64,000 nucleotides of DNA from Thermomicrobiales bacterium. Its GTDB lineage: Bacteria > Chloroflexota > Chloroflexia > Thermomicrobiales > UBA6265. Both the position numbers and the translations under genes were made by a program. Numbering within the stretch: the stretch's first letter is position 1; the number at the start of each line of letters is the position of its first letter. The stretch is from assembly GCA_041390825.1 (NCBI GenBank), contig JAWKPF010000025.1:1-64000 (forward strand). The letters run 5' to 3'. Shown here one piece after another: positions 17,985 to 26,752 of this stretch. The notes beneath the pieces are model-generated. The model was given only the letters and a program-made list of their open reading frames with translations. It ran no database searches and was not told where the DNA came from.

Positions 17985-18518
17985 CTAGAAAACGATCAAG
18001 CTCCGCACGTCGTGCCCTTCGAGCTTCTTGCGCCCATTGAGCTCGCTGAGCTCGATGAGCACGCACACCCCGACGAGTTCCGCGTCGAGACGCTCGACCA
18101 GGTTGATCGCGGCCCGAATGGTGCCGCCGGTTGCCAGCAGGTCATCCACGATGACCACGCGCTGACCGGGCTTGATGGCGTCGGAATGGATCTCGACCGT
18201 GTTGACGCCGTATTCCAGCTCGTAGTCTTCCTGCAGGGTATTGCCAGGGAGCCGACCCACCTTGCGCACGGTCACCAGGCCGGCGCCGAGGGTATATGCC
18301 ATCGGAGCGCCAAAGACGAATCCGCGGCTCTCGATCGAAACAATGTGATCGACCGACTCATAGGGCGCTGCCATCAGATCGACCGCCGCCTTGAAATACG
18401 GACCGTCTGCTATCAGCGGTGTGATGTCCCGATAGAGAATGCCGGGTTTCGGGAAGTTCGGAATCGAGCGAATCTTCGCTTCCAGATCGTCGATCGTTGG
18501 CGTTCCGCCCTGGCTCAT
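17985..18518 (-). CDS. apt: Adenine phosphoribosyltransferase
   Basis: 177 residues from ATG 18518 with GAGGGAA upstream. It salvages adenine to AMP using PRPP. The N-terminal LEAKIRSIPNFPKPGILYRDITPL and the PRPP loop VVIVDDLLATGGT are diagnostic. SIESRGFVFGAPMAYTLGAG forms the hood region. It converges on the aminotransferase gene. Confidence 0.95.
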   Translation of the reverse strand: MSQGGTPTIDDLEAKIRSIPNFPKPGILYRDITPLIADGPYFKAAVDLMAAPYESVDHIVSIESRGFVFGAPMAYTLGAGLVTVRKVGRLPGNTLQEDYELEYGVNTVEIHSDAIKPGQRVVIVDDLLATGGTIRAAINLVERLDAELVGVCVLIELSELNGRKKLEGHDVRSLIVF

Positions 18519-18634
18519 TGATTTCCCTCGATAGTGCGAAATCGTCCACGCCTCACCGCGCGGATTTGGGAGTGTAGCCCAGGACAGGATGGCTTGGGGC
18601 GCACCTTCGTCGCACCGCCTCGCGCGACGCTCCT

Positions 18635-18875
18635 CAACTACACCCCGGAAGCTCATGAAACTCGATCAGCCGATCTCCGCTTCTGCCGCTTCGAGCACGA
18701 TGATAGTGGCTGCATGCCGAATCGTGCTGAGTCGCTGGGTCGCGATCAGGTCGGTGTGCCCCTCGATCTCATGTTCGAAGGCAGAGAAGCTGCCGTCGAC
18801 GATCGCGAGCTGCACGGCCGCGCGGACAGAGGGCCGGATTCCTTGCCAACGTGCCATCCCGGTGGTACCGTCGGT
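18635..18875 (-). pseudogene. Decayed C-terminal fragment of an ABC exporter ATPase
   Basis: Minus-strand translation gives LAIVDGSFSAFEHEIEG and then LIATQRLSTIRHAATIIVLE. These are close to the Walker B/D-loop and H-loop regions of ABC exporters (LDDSxSAxDxxTE, and IAxRLSTIRHADxIxVLE). After a frame change the text continues DRLIEFHEL, like the usual GRIIExGTHxEL ending. The stretch between D-loop and H-loop is shortened, and no start, Walker A or membrane domain exists nearby. I read it as a remnant with an internal deletion. It fills the gap between apt and the LytR gene. Confidence 0.5.
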
Positions 18876-18935
18876 GCGCCCCGGCTGCGCGGTGGAGCGC
18901 ACAGGGCACGTTCGTCGAACTAGAGGTCAGGGTCC

Positions 18936-19853
18936 ATGGCGTTTCCAATCAAACGGCGCACCATTGTGCGAGGAGTCGCGGCGCTGCCATTTGCGCTGCT
19001 TTCGGTCAGATACAAGATCAAGCGCGCCCTCGCGCAGGACGACGTCACTCCCGCTGATATCACCCAGCTGACCGTGCTGGCGGCAGGGCTCGATTCGCGC
19101 GAACCGGACCAGCCGGAAAACGCTGACGTTTTCATGATCGCCAGGATCGACGTCCCGAACGCGACCGTCCGCGCGGTGAGCGTGCCGCGCGATCTGTATG
19201 TCAGCATTCCTGGCTTCGGATACGACAAGATCACCCGCACCTACGACTTTGGCTCGAAAGCACACAACTCCGAGTTCAAGTACGGCGCGCAGACCATGAT
19301 CGACACAGTTGCCGAGAACTTCGGCATCACTGCAGACGCCGTCGTGGCCACCACGTTTTCGGGGTTCGAGGAGATCATCGACGCTGTCGGTGGCATCGAC
19401 GTGGAAAACCCGTACGATCTCTACGACGGTGAGTTTCCGACCCCCGACTACGGCATCAAGGAGATCTTTTTCCCAGCGGGAACCATCCACCTCGACGGCC
19501 TGAATGCACTCGACTACGTGCGTACCCGGCATCAGGACGCCGACACCGGTCGAGTCATGCGTCAGCACCTCGTCTTGCTCGCGATGCTCAGCAAGGTCAC
19601 GTCCGACGAGTTCCGCGACCAATTGCCAACGTTGGTCGAGGACTACCGCAAGGTCGTGCGCAACAATCTGGGACAATCCCGCCGGCTGGCATTGGCGCTC
19701 GCCGCCCCGTCGTTCACGGCGGAATCGATTTCGTTCACCGATCTGGATAGTTTCGTTTGGGGCGATACCACCAGCGAAGGGATGTGGATCTACTCCGGAG
19801 ACTGGTCCCAGATTCCGGGCTATGTGCAGGGATTCTTGAATGGCGACATCTGA
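18936..19853 (+). CDS. LytR-CpsA-Psr (LCP) family protein
   Basis: 305 residues. An N-terminal RR-containing hydrophobic segment (KRRTIVRGVAALPFALLSV) is a signal or membrane anchor. The LCP domain follows: DVFMIARIDVPNATVRAVSVPRDLYVSIPGFG, FSGFEEIIDAVGGIDV and LDGLNALDYVRTRHQDADTGR with the conserved arginines. LCP proteins attach polymers to the cell wall or hydrolyse prenyl-pyrophosphates outside the membrane. It overlaps the tyrS start by 14 bases, so the two are translated together. Confidence 0.9.
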   Translation: MAFPIKRRTIVRGVAALPFALLSVRYKIKRALAQDDVTPADITQLTVLAAGLDSREPDQPENADVFMIARIDVPNATVRAVSVPRDLYVSIPGFGYDKITRTYDFGSKAHNSEFKYGAQTMIDTVAENFGITADAVVATTFSGFEEIIDAVGGIDVENPYDLYDGEFPTPDYGIKEIFFPAGTIHLDGLNALDYVRTRHQDADTGRVMRQHLVLLAMLSKVTSDEFRDQLPTLVEDYRKVVRNNLGQSRRLALALAAPSFTAESISFTDLDSFVWGDTTSEGMWIYSGDWSQIPGYVQGFLNGDI

Positions 19854-21159
19854 CGTTTCGACCGCATCGCACACGCGTGACGCCGCCGTTCAGGCGCGGC
19901 TCGCTGGGGAAAACCCGGTTGATTACCTGCGCCGCCGAGGCTACGTGCAAGACATCTCGAATGAAGCCGGGCTACGGGCGCTTTTCGAGCGGGAGACCGT
20001 CACTGCCTACATCGGATTCGACCCAACCGCGCCTTCACTGCATGTGGGACACCAGATTGGCATCATGATGCTGGCTGTGCTCCAGCGCTTCGGGCATCGT
20101 CCGATTGCGCTGGGCGGCGGCGGCACTGCTCTGGTTGGCGATCCATCGGGCAAGACCTCGACTCGTGTGCTGCTCACCGAGGAGTCGATTCGTTCGAACC
20201 TCAAGAGCATCCTGCCACAGTTCGATCGATTTCTCGACTTCCGGGGCGACCGCTTTGGCGACAATCCCGCCGCGCTCCTCATGAACAACGCCGACTGGTT
20301 GCTCAAACTCGAGTACATCCCGTTCCTTCGTGACATCGGGAGGCATTTCTCGGTCAACGAGATGCTGGCCGCTGAGACCTACAAGGTGCGTGTCGAGTCG
20401 GGCGCGGGGTTGAACTTCGTCGAGTTCAACTACCGCATCGTGCAGGCATACGACTTTCTGCATCTTTTCCAAACCGTTGGCTGCCGTCTGCAAATGGGTG
20501 GCTCGGACCAATGGGGCAACATCGTGGCGGGAACCGACCTGGTTCGCAGGGTCGAGTCAGGGGAAGCCTACGCCCTGGTCAGCCCGTTGCTCACGACGGC
20601 CAGTGGGCAAAAGATGGGCAAGAGCGAAGGCAACTCGGTCTGGCTGGACGGGTCGATGACCTCTCCGTATGACTTCTACCAGTACTGGGTGAATGTCGAC
20701 GACGCCGATGTGGAGCGATTGCTCAAGCTCTACACCTTCGTCCCGGATGAAGAGATCGCCGCGATCACCGCTGGAGACGGGGAGGCACTCCGGCCGGCCA
20801 AGCAGTTGCTTGCCCGTGAGGTGACGGCGCTGACGCATGGCGAGGCTGCCGCCAGTGAGGCCGCCGCGGCGGCAGCGGCGCTGTTCTCATCGGATTCCTC
20901 GATCGAAGCGCGCATGGCCGATCCCAACATCCCTTCGGTCACGCTTCCGGCTGAGGAGATGCCGATCGCCGAGCTTTTCGTACGGGCTGGGATGACTGCC
21001 TCGCGCGGCGAAGCCCGCAGGCTCGCTCAGCAGGGCGGCCTCTCGATCGACGGCGTCCGGGTGGACGATGTCGATCAGCCGGCGCCCTCAGAGCGCGAGG
21101 CCATCTTGCTCCAGGTTGGCAAGAAGCGGTTCAAACGAGTCGATTTTCGAGCAGGCTAG
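19840..21159 (+). CDS. tyrS: Tyrosyl-tRNA synthetase
   Basis: 439 residues, bacterial TyrRS. The HIGH-type motif is HVGH (68-71) after YIGFDPTAPSL, and the KMSKS-type motif is KMGKS (258-262). The C-terminal S4-like RNA-binding domain carries RAGMTASRGEARRLAQQGGL. The start at ATG 19840 lies inside the end of the LCP gene. Charges tRNA-Tyr in the cytoplasm. No T-box could be confirmed upstream. Confidence 0.96.
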   Translation: MATSDVSTASHTRDAAVQARLAGENPVDYLRRRGYVQDISNEAGLRALFERETVTAYIGFDPTAPSLHVGHQIGIMMLAVLQRFGHRPIALGGGGTALVGDPSGKTSTRVLLTEESIRSNLKSILPQFDRFLDFRGDRFGDNPAALLMNNADWLLKLEYIPFLRDIGRHFSVNEMLAAETYKVRVESGAGLNFVEFNYRIVQAYDFLHLFQTVGCRLQMGGSDQWGNIVAGTDLVRRVESGEAYALVSPLLTTASGQKMGKSEGNSVWLDGSMTSPYDFYQYWVNVDDADVERLLKLYTFVPDEEIAAITAGDGEALRPAKQLLAREVTALTHGEAAASEAAAAAAALFSSDSSIEARMADPNIPSVTLPAEEMPIAELFVRAGMTASRGEARRLAQQGGLSIDGVRVDDVDQPAPSEREAILLQVGKKRFKRVDFRAG

Positions 21160-21168
21160 CGATCGTCG

Positions 21169-22938
21169 CTATGCGGGCGCGGGATTGGTGTCCGTTGGGC
21201 GGCTGATGAAGAATGCCGCGATGATCCCTGCCAGGATCAACGCCGCAATGATGATCGCGACACGTTCGACGCCCAACTGATCGGCCGCGATACCGGCAAG
21301 CATGGTGGGCACGAGCGCGCCCAGATTCTGCACGAGCGATTGCGTGGCGATGACCTGTCCACGGAAAGCGAGCGGAGTTCGTTCGAGCGTTATCGTGCGC
21401 GCGGCGACGCCGACGATCGAAGACGCAAAGCCCGCCGGTATCGAGAAAAGCATCACCAGCAGCGCGAGTGGTGGCAAGTGGAGCGCATGCGCAATGCGGT
21501 CGATGGGAATGTGGAAGGTATCGACCAGCAGCCAGTGAATGTCGCTCAGGAATCCGAATGACGCGATCGATAGCGCGAAGAGCGCCAGCCCATAGACCGC
21601 CACCCAACGCAAGCCGAAATACCGACCGAGATAGGGAGCCGCCCGCAACCCGATCAGCACGCCGATCGCTGCTGGCGCGAAAACGAACACGGTGTTTTCC
21701 GACGATGTATCCAGAATGCGCTTGAGATAGATCGGCGCCACCACGACGAGAGCGCTCAGCCCGATGCCCACCATCACATCGGCGGCGGTGACGCGGAAAA
21801 GCACCGAATCACCCACGGTGACTCGAAAACCGCGCAGCAGGGTCGCCAGTATCCCATCGGGATGCCGGCTCATCTGCGCCAATTGGCCCTTGAGTTCGCC
21901 GACGTGGATTTGAAGCACCAGCCCTGCCGCGGTGAGGAAGAAGGCAGCGCAGACCGCAAAGAGATAGCTGGGACTGCTCGTCTTCAGGAGCAGCGGAGCA
22001 ATTGCGATCACGCCCACTGCTTGTGCAATGACGAGCGCCAGATTCGAGAGCGCCTGTCCATCGACCAATCGACTGCGTGGCACGATCGATGCCAGCGTCG
22101 AGCTTTCCGCCGGCGCGTAGAACTGATGAATCAGCCAGATTGCCAACGTGGTCGCGAAGATGCCAACGATCGAAGGCGGATGCACCACCAGCGCCAGCAC
22201 GAACAGAAAACGCACCAGATTCAGCGCCACCAGCAACGGTCGGCGCGGAAGCGTATCGACGGCGACTCCGGCGGGTAGCCCGAAGATGATGGCGGGAATC
22301 ACCGAGCAAACGACGAAGATCGAATTGAACACCGACGAATCGGTCGAATCGACGACCAGCACGAGCAACCCGTACATCAGCGCTCCCTGGGCTGCCTGCA
22401 CCAGAAAGCGAGAGAGCCAGAAAGCGAGAAAGGTCGGGTTGTCGAACAGGGAATCCCGGTGTCGCTCGATCTCGACGATGGTTCCCTCGATCGACGGGAG
22501 ATCCGTGACCGACATCGGCGCCGACGGCAGGTCGATCGGCGCGACGCTCTCCGGCTCGTCCCGGATCGTTCGCGCGATATACAGCTCCGGGTCGCCCTGC
22601 TTCTGCTCGAATGTGCCGCTCAGCGTATCGACCGATGTGGTCTTCCTGGAGCGGGAGGACGCGCTTTTCGGCTTCGCTGACTTCGTCGCCTTGGCCTGGT
22701 CAGGAGGAGCCGAACTGGAGCCTGCATTTGAAGAAGCGCCAGGGCTTGCTTTCACCCGGGGCTTGCTGGTGGAAGATTTGGGCTTCGACGCGGACTCCGC
22801 TGCAGTGGTCTTCGCCGAGGGTGCCCTGGCGGACCGCTTGCTCGTTGGCGGTTGCTGGTTCGGGTCTGCCGGTTTCGGCTGGCGCTTTCGCGTCGGCTTT
22901 GGAGGGGTTTCCGGATCGGTTGGTTGCTCCGGAGGCAT
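21169..22938 (-). CDS. MFS transporter with a long disordered N-terminus
   Basis: 589 residues. The first 100 or so are Lys/Pro/Ser/Ala-rich low complexity (PTDPETPPKPTRKRQPKP onward), then an acidic linker. From about 170 there are about 12 membrane segments with the MFS loop 2-3-type motif FGLPAGVAVDTLPRRPLL. It resembles MFS permeases of the enterobactin-exporter/macrolide-efflux-like group, so drug or metabolite efflux is possible; the substrate is unknown. The tail is cytoplasmic by prediction. It starts six bases after the stop of the upstream membrane-protein gene. Confidence 0.85.
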   Translation of the reverse strand: MPPEQPTDPETPPKPTRKRQPKPADPNQQPPTSKRSARAPSAKTTAAESASKPKSSTSKPRVKASPGASSNAGSSSAPPDQAKATKSAKPKSASSRSRKTTSVDTLSGTFEQKQGDPELYIARTIRDEPESVAPIDLPSAPMSVTDLPSIEGTIVEIERHRDSLFDNPTFLAFWLSRFLVQAAQGALMYGLLVLVVDSTDSSVFNSIFVVCSVIPAIIFGLPAGVAVDTLPRRPLLVALNLVRFLFVLALVVHPPSIVGIFATTLAIWLIHQFYAPAESSTLASIVPRSRLVDGQALSNLALVIAQAVGVIAIAPLLLKTSSPSYLFAVCAAFFLTAAGLVLQIHVGELKGQLAQMSRHPDGILATLLRGFRVTVGDSVLFRVTAADVMVGIGLSALVVVAPIYLKRILDTSSENTVFVFAPAAIGVLIGLRAAPYLGRYFGLRWVAVYGLALFALSIASFGFLSDIHWLLVDTFHIPIDRIAHALHLPPLALLVMLFSIPAGFASSIVGVAARTITLERTPLAFRGQVIATQSLVQNLGALVPTMLAGIAADQLGVERVAIIIAALILAGIIAAFFISRPTDTNPAPA

Positions 22939-22944
22939 CTTCGC

Positions 22945-23478
22945 TCAGCCTGTGGCGATCAACAATGCAATAGATCTCATTGGAGCATAGATGATCGGCA
23001 ACGCGTCCTGGAATTCCTCCCACGGCGGCACGATATCCAGCAGACTCAGCACGAGCAGCACGATGGCGGCAATCAACACAACCATCACTGCCATCGGCGC
23101 GGTTGGACCGATGGACGACAGATACCGTCGAATGCCGAAGGACTCGATGCTGGTCAACATGAAGACGACCCATCCCACGGCAAGCAAGATGCTGCCGAGG
23201 ACAAGATTGTCACCGTAGTCGATGTCCTGCCAGAGGAGGATGCCCAAATTGGTTATCAGGAGCAATCCCCCGGCAATCACGAGAAGCGCCACGACTCCCC
23301 AGATCGACTGCGCGGTCCGCTCGTGAGGCAGCAGCCGGCTTGGGCGGTGTTGATGCGGCCATGCTCCGTCGACCGCGCTCTGGATGGCATCGAGCGTCAG
23401 GACCATGGCGATGCTGACGCCGATCAACACCCAAAGCAGGTGGTTGTCGGTCTGTAGGCTGTCGGGAAGTTCTGGCAT
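22945..23478 (-). CDS. Membrane protein of unknown function, four membrane segments
   Basis: 177 residues. Hydrophobic segments near residues 14-29, 60-80, 90-108 and 127-148 (VMVVLIAAIVLLVLSLL). No recognised family and no catalytic motif. It lies six bases upstream of the MFS transporter gene on the same strand and is probably co-transcribed with it. Confidence 0.7.
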   Translation of the reverse strand: MPELPDSLQTDNHLLWVLIGVSIAMVLTLDAIQSAVDGAWPHQHRPSRLLPHERTAQSIWGVVALLVIAGGLLLITNLGILLWQDIDYGDNLVLGSILLAVGWVVFMLTSIESFGIRRYLSSIGPTAPMAVMVVLIAAIVLLVLSLLDIVPPWEEFQDALPIIYAPMRSIALLIATG

Positions 23479-23584
23479 TCAGCCTGTTGCGCGATGCGCC
23501 AATAGGTGATAGAGCGGGTCGCAATTGCGACCCGGCAGAGGGTAGCACACGCGCATCAGAGCAAGCCCGATATCAATGATGCGC

Positions 23585-24640
23585 CTATTGCACCCAGGTG
23601 GCATCGAACACGCGCAGCCAGTTCTCCCACCCGATCTTGTTCAGCGCGTCGTCGTCGAATCCGCGCGACCGCAGCTCATCGATCAACTTCGGCATTCCGG
23701 CCGCGTCCTTCAGATCGCCCGGCATCGCAGCGCCATCGAAATCCGAACCAAGCGCCACCTTGTCGATCCCGATGCGCTCGCCGATATAGATCAGGTGATC
23801 GGCGATCAGCGAGAGGGATGTATCGTGCGGACTCGAGAATCCGTCCTTGCGCAGGAATCCACAGTGATAGTTGATGCCCACCAGCCCGTTCGAATCCCTG
23901 ACCGCGTCGAGTTGCTTGTCGGTCAGGTTCCGCACGGCCGGCGCGAGTGCGTTGGCGTTCGAGTGCGACGCGACGATTGGCTTGCTGGAGATGGACGCGA
24001 CGTCCCAGAATCCCTTTTCGTTGAGATGGGAAACGTCGATCAGGACCCCGAGCTCGTTGCAGGTCCGCACCAGCGCTTTTCCCAGATCGGTCAGGCCCGG
24101 TCCAACATCCGGTGATCCCGTACGCTTGATCGGCACTCCTGAGCCGAAGTTGTTCGGGCGGGACCAGACAATGCCAAGCGAGCGAAGTCCGGCCATGTAG
24201 AGCCATTCGAGCGAATCGAGATCGTCGTCGATGGCGTCCGCCCCCTCCATGTGAATCTCGATCGAGAAAATGTCGCTTCCCATGTTGTAGCGAATGTCGT
24301 TTGTCGTTCGGACGATCGCGACTTCACCATCCGACTCTCCGGCGATCTTGTACAGCCCCAACAGCTGGTCGACCATGCTGTTGTAGGCGTAGGAGAACTC
24401 GAGCGCCGGCGACGCATGCTTCTTCTTCTCGCTTGGGTCGAAGCCCTCTCGTTCCATTTGGGCGACGTCCTCGTCCGGATCGGGGCAGAAAATGGCGAAA
24501 CACCCGCCGATCAAGCCTCCTTCGTGCGCGCGCGGCAGATCGAGATGTCCCTTCGCGCCTCGCCGGTAGAACGAGCGCTTTCCCTCGCCAATTTGCTGAA
24601 TCGTGTCGTTGTGCCCATCGAAAATTGGAATGCGTGCCAA
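23585..24640 (-). CDS. Membrane dipeptidase (peptidase M19, renal dipeptidase family)
   Basis: 351 residues. The zinc-ligand HxD motif is His10 and Asp12 in FDGHND. The conserved GALMEGAD-like glutamate is in IHMEGADAI, and the histidine pair is in DVSHLNEKGFWDV and PIVASHSNANAL. Members hydrolyse dipeptides, often with D-residues. No signal peptide, so a cytoplasmic form. It is divergent from fabI. Confidence 0.92.
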   Translation of the reverse strand: MARIPIFDGHNDTIQQIGEGKRSFYRRGAKGHLDLPRAHEGGLIGGCFAIFCPDPDEDVAQMEREGFDPSEKKKHASPALEFSYAYNSMVDQLLGLYKIAGESDGEVAIVRTTNDIRYNMGSDIFSIEIHMEGADAIDDDLDSLEWLYMAGLRSLGIVWSRPNNFGSGVPIKRTGSPDVGPGLTDLGKALVRTCNELGVLIDVSHLNEKGFWDVASISSKPIVASHSNANALAPAVRNLTDKQLDAVRDSNGLVGINYHCGFLRKDGFSSPHDTSLSLIADHLIYIGERIGIDKVALGSDFDGAAMPGDLKDAAGMPKLIDELRSRGFDDDALNKIGWENWLRVFDATWVQ

Positions 24641-24802
24641 GCCATGCTCCCGTGGTGACCAACCGGTTCAGGTCGTCTCATCGTTCTCCAGGCCGCTATC
24701 ATGCACTAAAATGCTCGCAGGGTGGCCCATCGATCGGCATTCGTCGGTAAGTGCCCGCCTCCCGATGCGCCCGAACGACACGACGGAAGAGAGGAGAGCT
24801 CG

Positions 24803-25579
24803 ATGAGCGACAACCGCACACTCGAAGGAAAGACAATTCTGATCATGGGTGTGGCCAACCCGTGGAGCATCGCCTATGCCATCGGCCAGGCCATGCTGGA
24901 TGCCGGCGCCACGCTGGCGCTGAGCTATCTCGACGAACGCATGAAAAAGGACTGCGAGAAGCTGATCAAGGACTCGCCCGAGAGCAAGCTCTATCCCTGC
25001 AATGTCGAGAATGACGAGGAGATCGACACGCTCGTCGAGGGGTTGAAGGCAGACTACGGCACGGTGGACGGCTACGTGCACAGTGTCGCGTTCGCCCCGG
25101 CTGCTGAGCTGACCAATCCGTTTCGCGAGACGACCCGCGCCGGGTTCAACACGGCCATGTCGGTCAGCGTCTATTCGTTGATCGCCGTTTCAGGCAAGCT
25201 CGTGCCGCTGATGCCAAACGGGGGAAGCATCACAACCTTGACGTATCTCGGCGCCGATCGCGCGTTCCCGCAGTACAACGTCATGGGGGTCGCCAAGGCC
25301 GGTCTCGAATCTGCCGTTCGCTATCTCGCGTATGACCTGGGCCAGGAAAAGATCCGCGTCAACGCGATTTCCGCCGGTCCGGTGAAAACGGCATCAGCCC
25401 GCGGAATCCCCGGCTTCTCGTCCATGGTGGAGATGTTCGGTGAGCGCGCCCCGCTCAAGGACACCTTCAATGCCAAGGACGTTGCCCAACTGGCCGTTTT
25501 TCTTGCCAGCGATGGCGCCAAGGCGATCACCGCCGAGACGATCTTCGTCGACAACGGCTACCACGCGATGGGAATGTAG
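24803..25579 (+). CDS. fabI: Enoyl-[acyl-carrier-protein] reductase (NADH)
   Basis: 258 residues, short-chain dehydrogenase fold. It carries out the last reduction of the type II fatty-acid elongation cycle. The FabI-type Tyr158-x6-Lys165 (YNVMGVAK) and the NAD-binding GVANPWSIAYAIG segment are clear. The C-terminus has SDGAKAITAETIFVDNGYHAMG. Start ATG 24803 has GAGGAGAG upstream; the longer open frame from 24722 is ignored. It stands alone between divergent and convergent neighbours. Confidence 0.95.
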   Translation: MSDNRTLEGKTILIMGVANPWSIAYAIGQAMLDAGATLALSYLDERMKKDCEKLIKDSPESKLYPCNVENDEEIDTLVEGLKADYGTVDGYVHSVAFAPAAELTNPFRETTRAGFNTAMSVSVYSLIAVSGKLVPLMPNGGSITTLTYLGADRAFPQYNVMGVAKAGLESAVRYLAYDLGQEKIRVNAISAGPVKTASARGIPGFSSMVEMFGERAPLKDTFNAKDVAQLAVFLASDGAKAITAETIFVDNGYHAMGM

Positions 25580-25707
25580 GTCGATCTCGGCATCCCGAAA
25601 CCTGTTGGGGCACGGCGGTCAAATCGGCCGCCGTGTCCACGTTCCCCGGTACGCAACCTGCTGGATTCGTTGCCTCCGCGGGAGCGGGAACCAGGCGACC
25701 AGCTTCG

Positions 25708-26004
25708 CTAGACCCTGGCGACGAGCCGGGCCACCCAATAGGCAGCAAACCCTGCCGTAACGCACACCCAAAGCCTGCCGAACTTGAACGCGAACACCGC
25801 GCCGACGAGCACCGCCGTGATTCTCGGCACAGACGCGTCGCCGCTGGCAAGGATTCCCGGCGCAGCCAACGCGGCGAACGCCGCAATCGGAACATCGTCC
25901 AGGAACTGCTTGAGTCGTGGCGAGAACCGCTCGGCGCGCATGTAGAACCCACTGATGCGGGTAAGGTAGGTGATGACCGCGGCAGCCACAATGAGCGGCA
26001 TCAT
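25708..26004 (-). CDS. azlD: AzlD family branched-chain amino-acid exporter subunit
   Basis: 98 residues with three to four membrane segments and the family start PLIVAAAVITYLTRISGFYM. AzlD works with AzlC to export branched-chain amino acids or analogues. It overlaps azlC by four bases and is the last gene of the six-gene operon. Confidence 0.88.
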   Translation of the reverse strand: MMPLIVAAAVITYLTRISGFYMRAERFSPRLKQFLDDVPIAAFAALAAPGILASGDASVPRITAVLVGAVFAFKFGRLWVCVTAGFAAYWVARLVARV

Positions 26005-26750
26005 GGCGAGCGATCCTCGCTGGCGGTCGGTACCCGTCGAGACGAGTCGACAGGCAGCAGAAACCCAACGGCGGCTCCCGCCAGGATGGCGACGAGCACG
26101 GAGTTGCTCGCGCCGAACAACGGGCGCAAGCCGACCGAAAGCCCTGCGGCTGTCACGGCGATTGCAACTCCGCGCCGATTGCGCACCAATGGGAGCAGCA
26201 ACGCCACGAACGTGAGCGGGAATACCACGTCGAGGTGCAGCCGCTCCGGATCGGGAATGCGCCCACCGAGAACGACACCAGCGATCGTCGCTACCCCGAA
26301 CGATGCGTAGAGGCTGACTACAGTCCCCATGAAATACCAGTCCGACGCCGAATTGCGGTGCAAATGCGCGATCGTCAACCCGACACTCTCATCGGTCATG
26401 CCGGCCGCCAGAACTTGTTTCGGAATCGATCGAGGGCGGGAGAGTTTGAGGTCCAGCGTCAATGCGTAGAGCACATGCCGCAAATTCAGCAGCAGGACCG
26501 TCAGGAGAATCGCCAGGTACCCGGCCTTCTCCGGCGCCATGTCCACGATCGCCAGTTGCGCGCTGCCTGCGAAGACCAACAAGCTCATGGAAATTGTCTC
26601 GATCTCCGAGAACCCGTTGGTTCGGGCGAGGAGCGCGTACGCCGTGGCAAAGGGGATGATCGCCAACCACAATGGCATCGTGGCGACGAACCCGGCGCGA
26701 AAGTCCTCGCTATGGTGTGGCGAATGGCCCAGCATGTGACTGGAACGCAC
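26001..26750 (-). CDS. azlC: AzlC family branched-chain amino-acid exporter subunit
   Basis: 249 residues with the AzlC features FRAGFVATMPLWLAIIPFATAYALLA, VFAGSAQLAIVDM and LLNLRHVLYALTL. About seven membrane segments. The start is taken as GTG 26750, two bases after the upstream stop; ATG 26735 is an alternative. The partner AzlD follows with a four-base overlap. Confidence 0.9.
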   Translation of the reverse strand: MRSSHMLGHSPHHSEDFRAGFVATMPLWLAIIPFATAYALLARTNGFSEIETISMSLLVFAGSAQLAIVDMAPEKAGYLAILLTVLLLNLRHVLYALTLDLKLSRPRSIPKQVLAAGMTDESVGLTIAHLHRNSASDWYFMGTVVSLYASFGVATIAGVVLGGRIPDPERLHLDVVFPLTFVALLLPLVRNRRGVAIAVTAAGLSVGLRPLFGASNSVLVAILAGAAVGFLLPVDSSRRVPTASEDRSP

Positions 26751-26752
26751 GG

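Noticed and set aside
18859..18872. GGTGGTACCGTCGG, resembling a T-box core upstream of the LCP-tyrS pair
   Set aside because: It lacks the AGGG start and CCGCG end of the motif; no stem I with AGTA was found, and the stretch adjoins the ABC-exporter remnant. An RF00230 scan would settle it.
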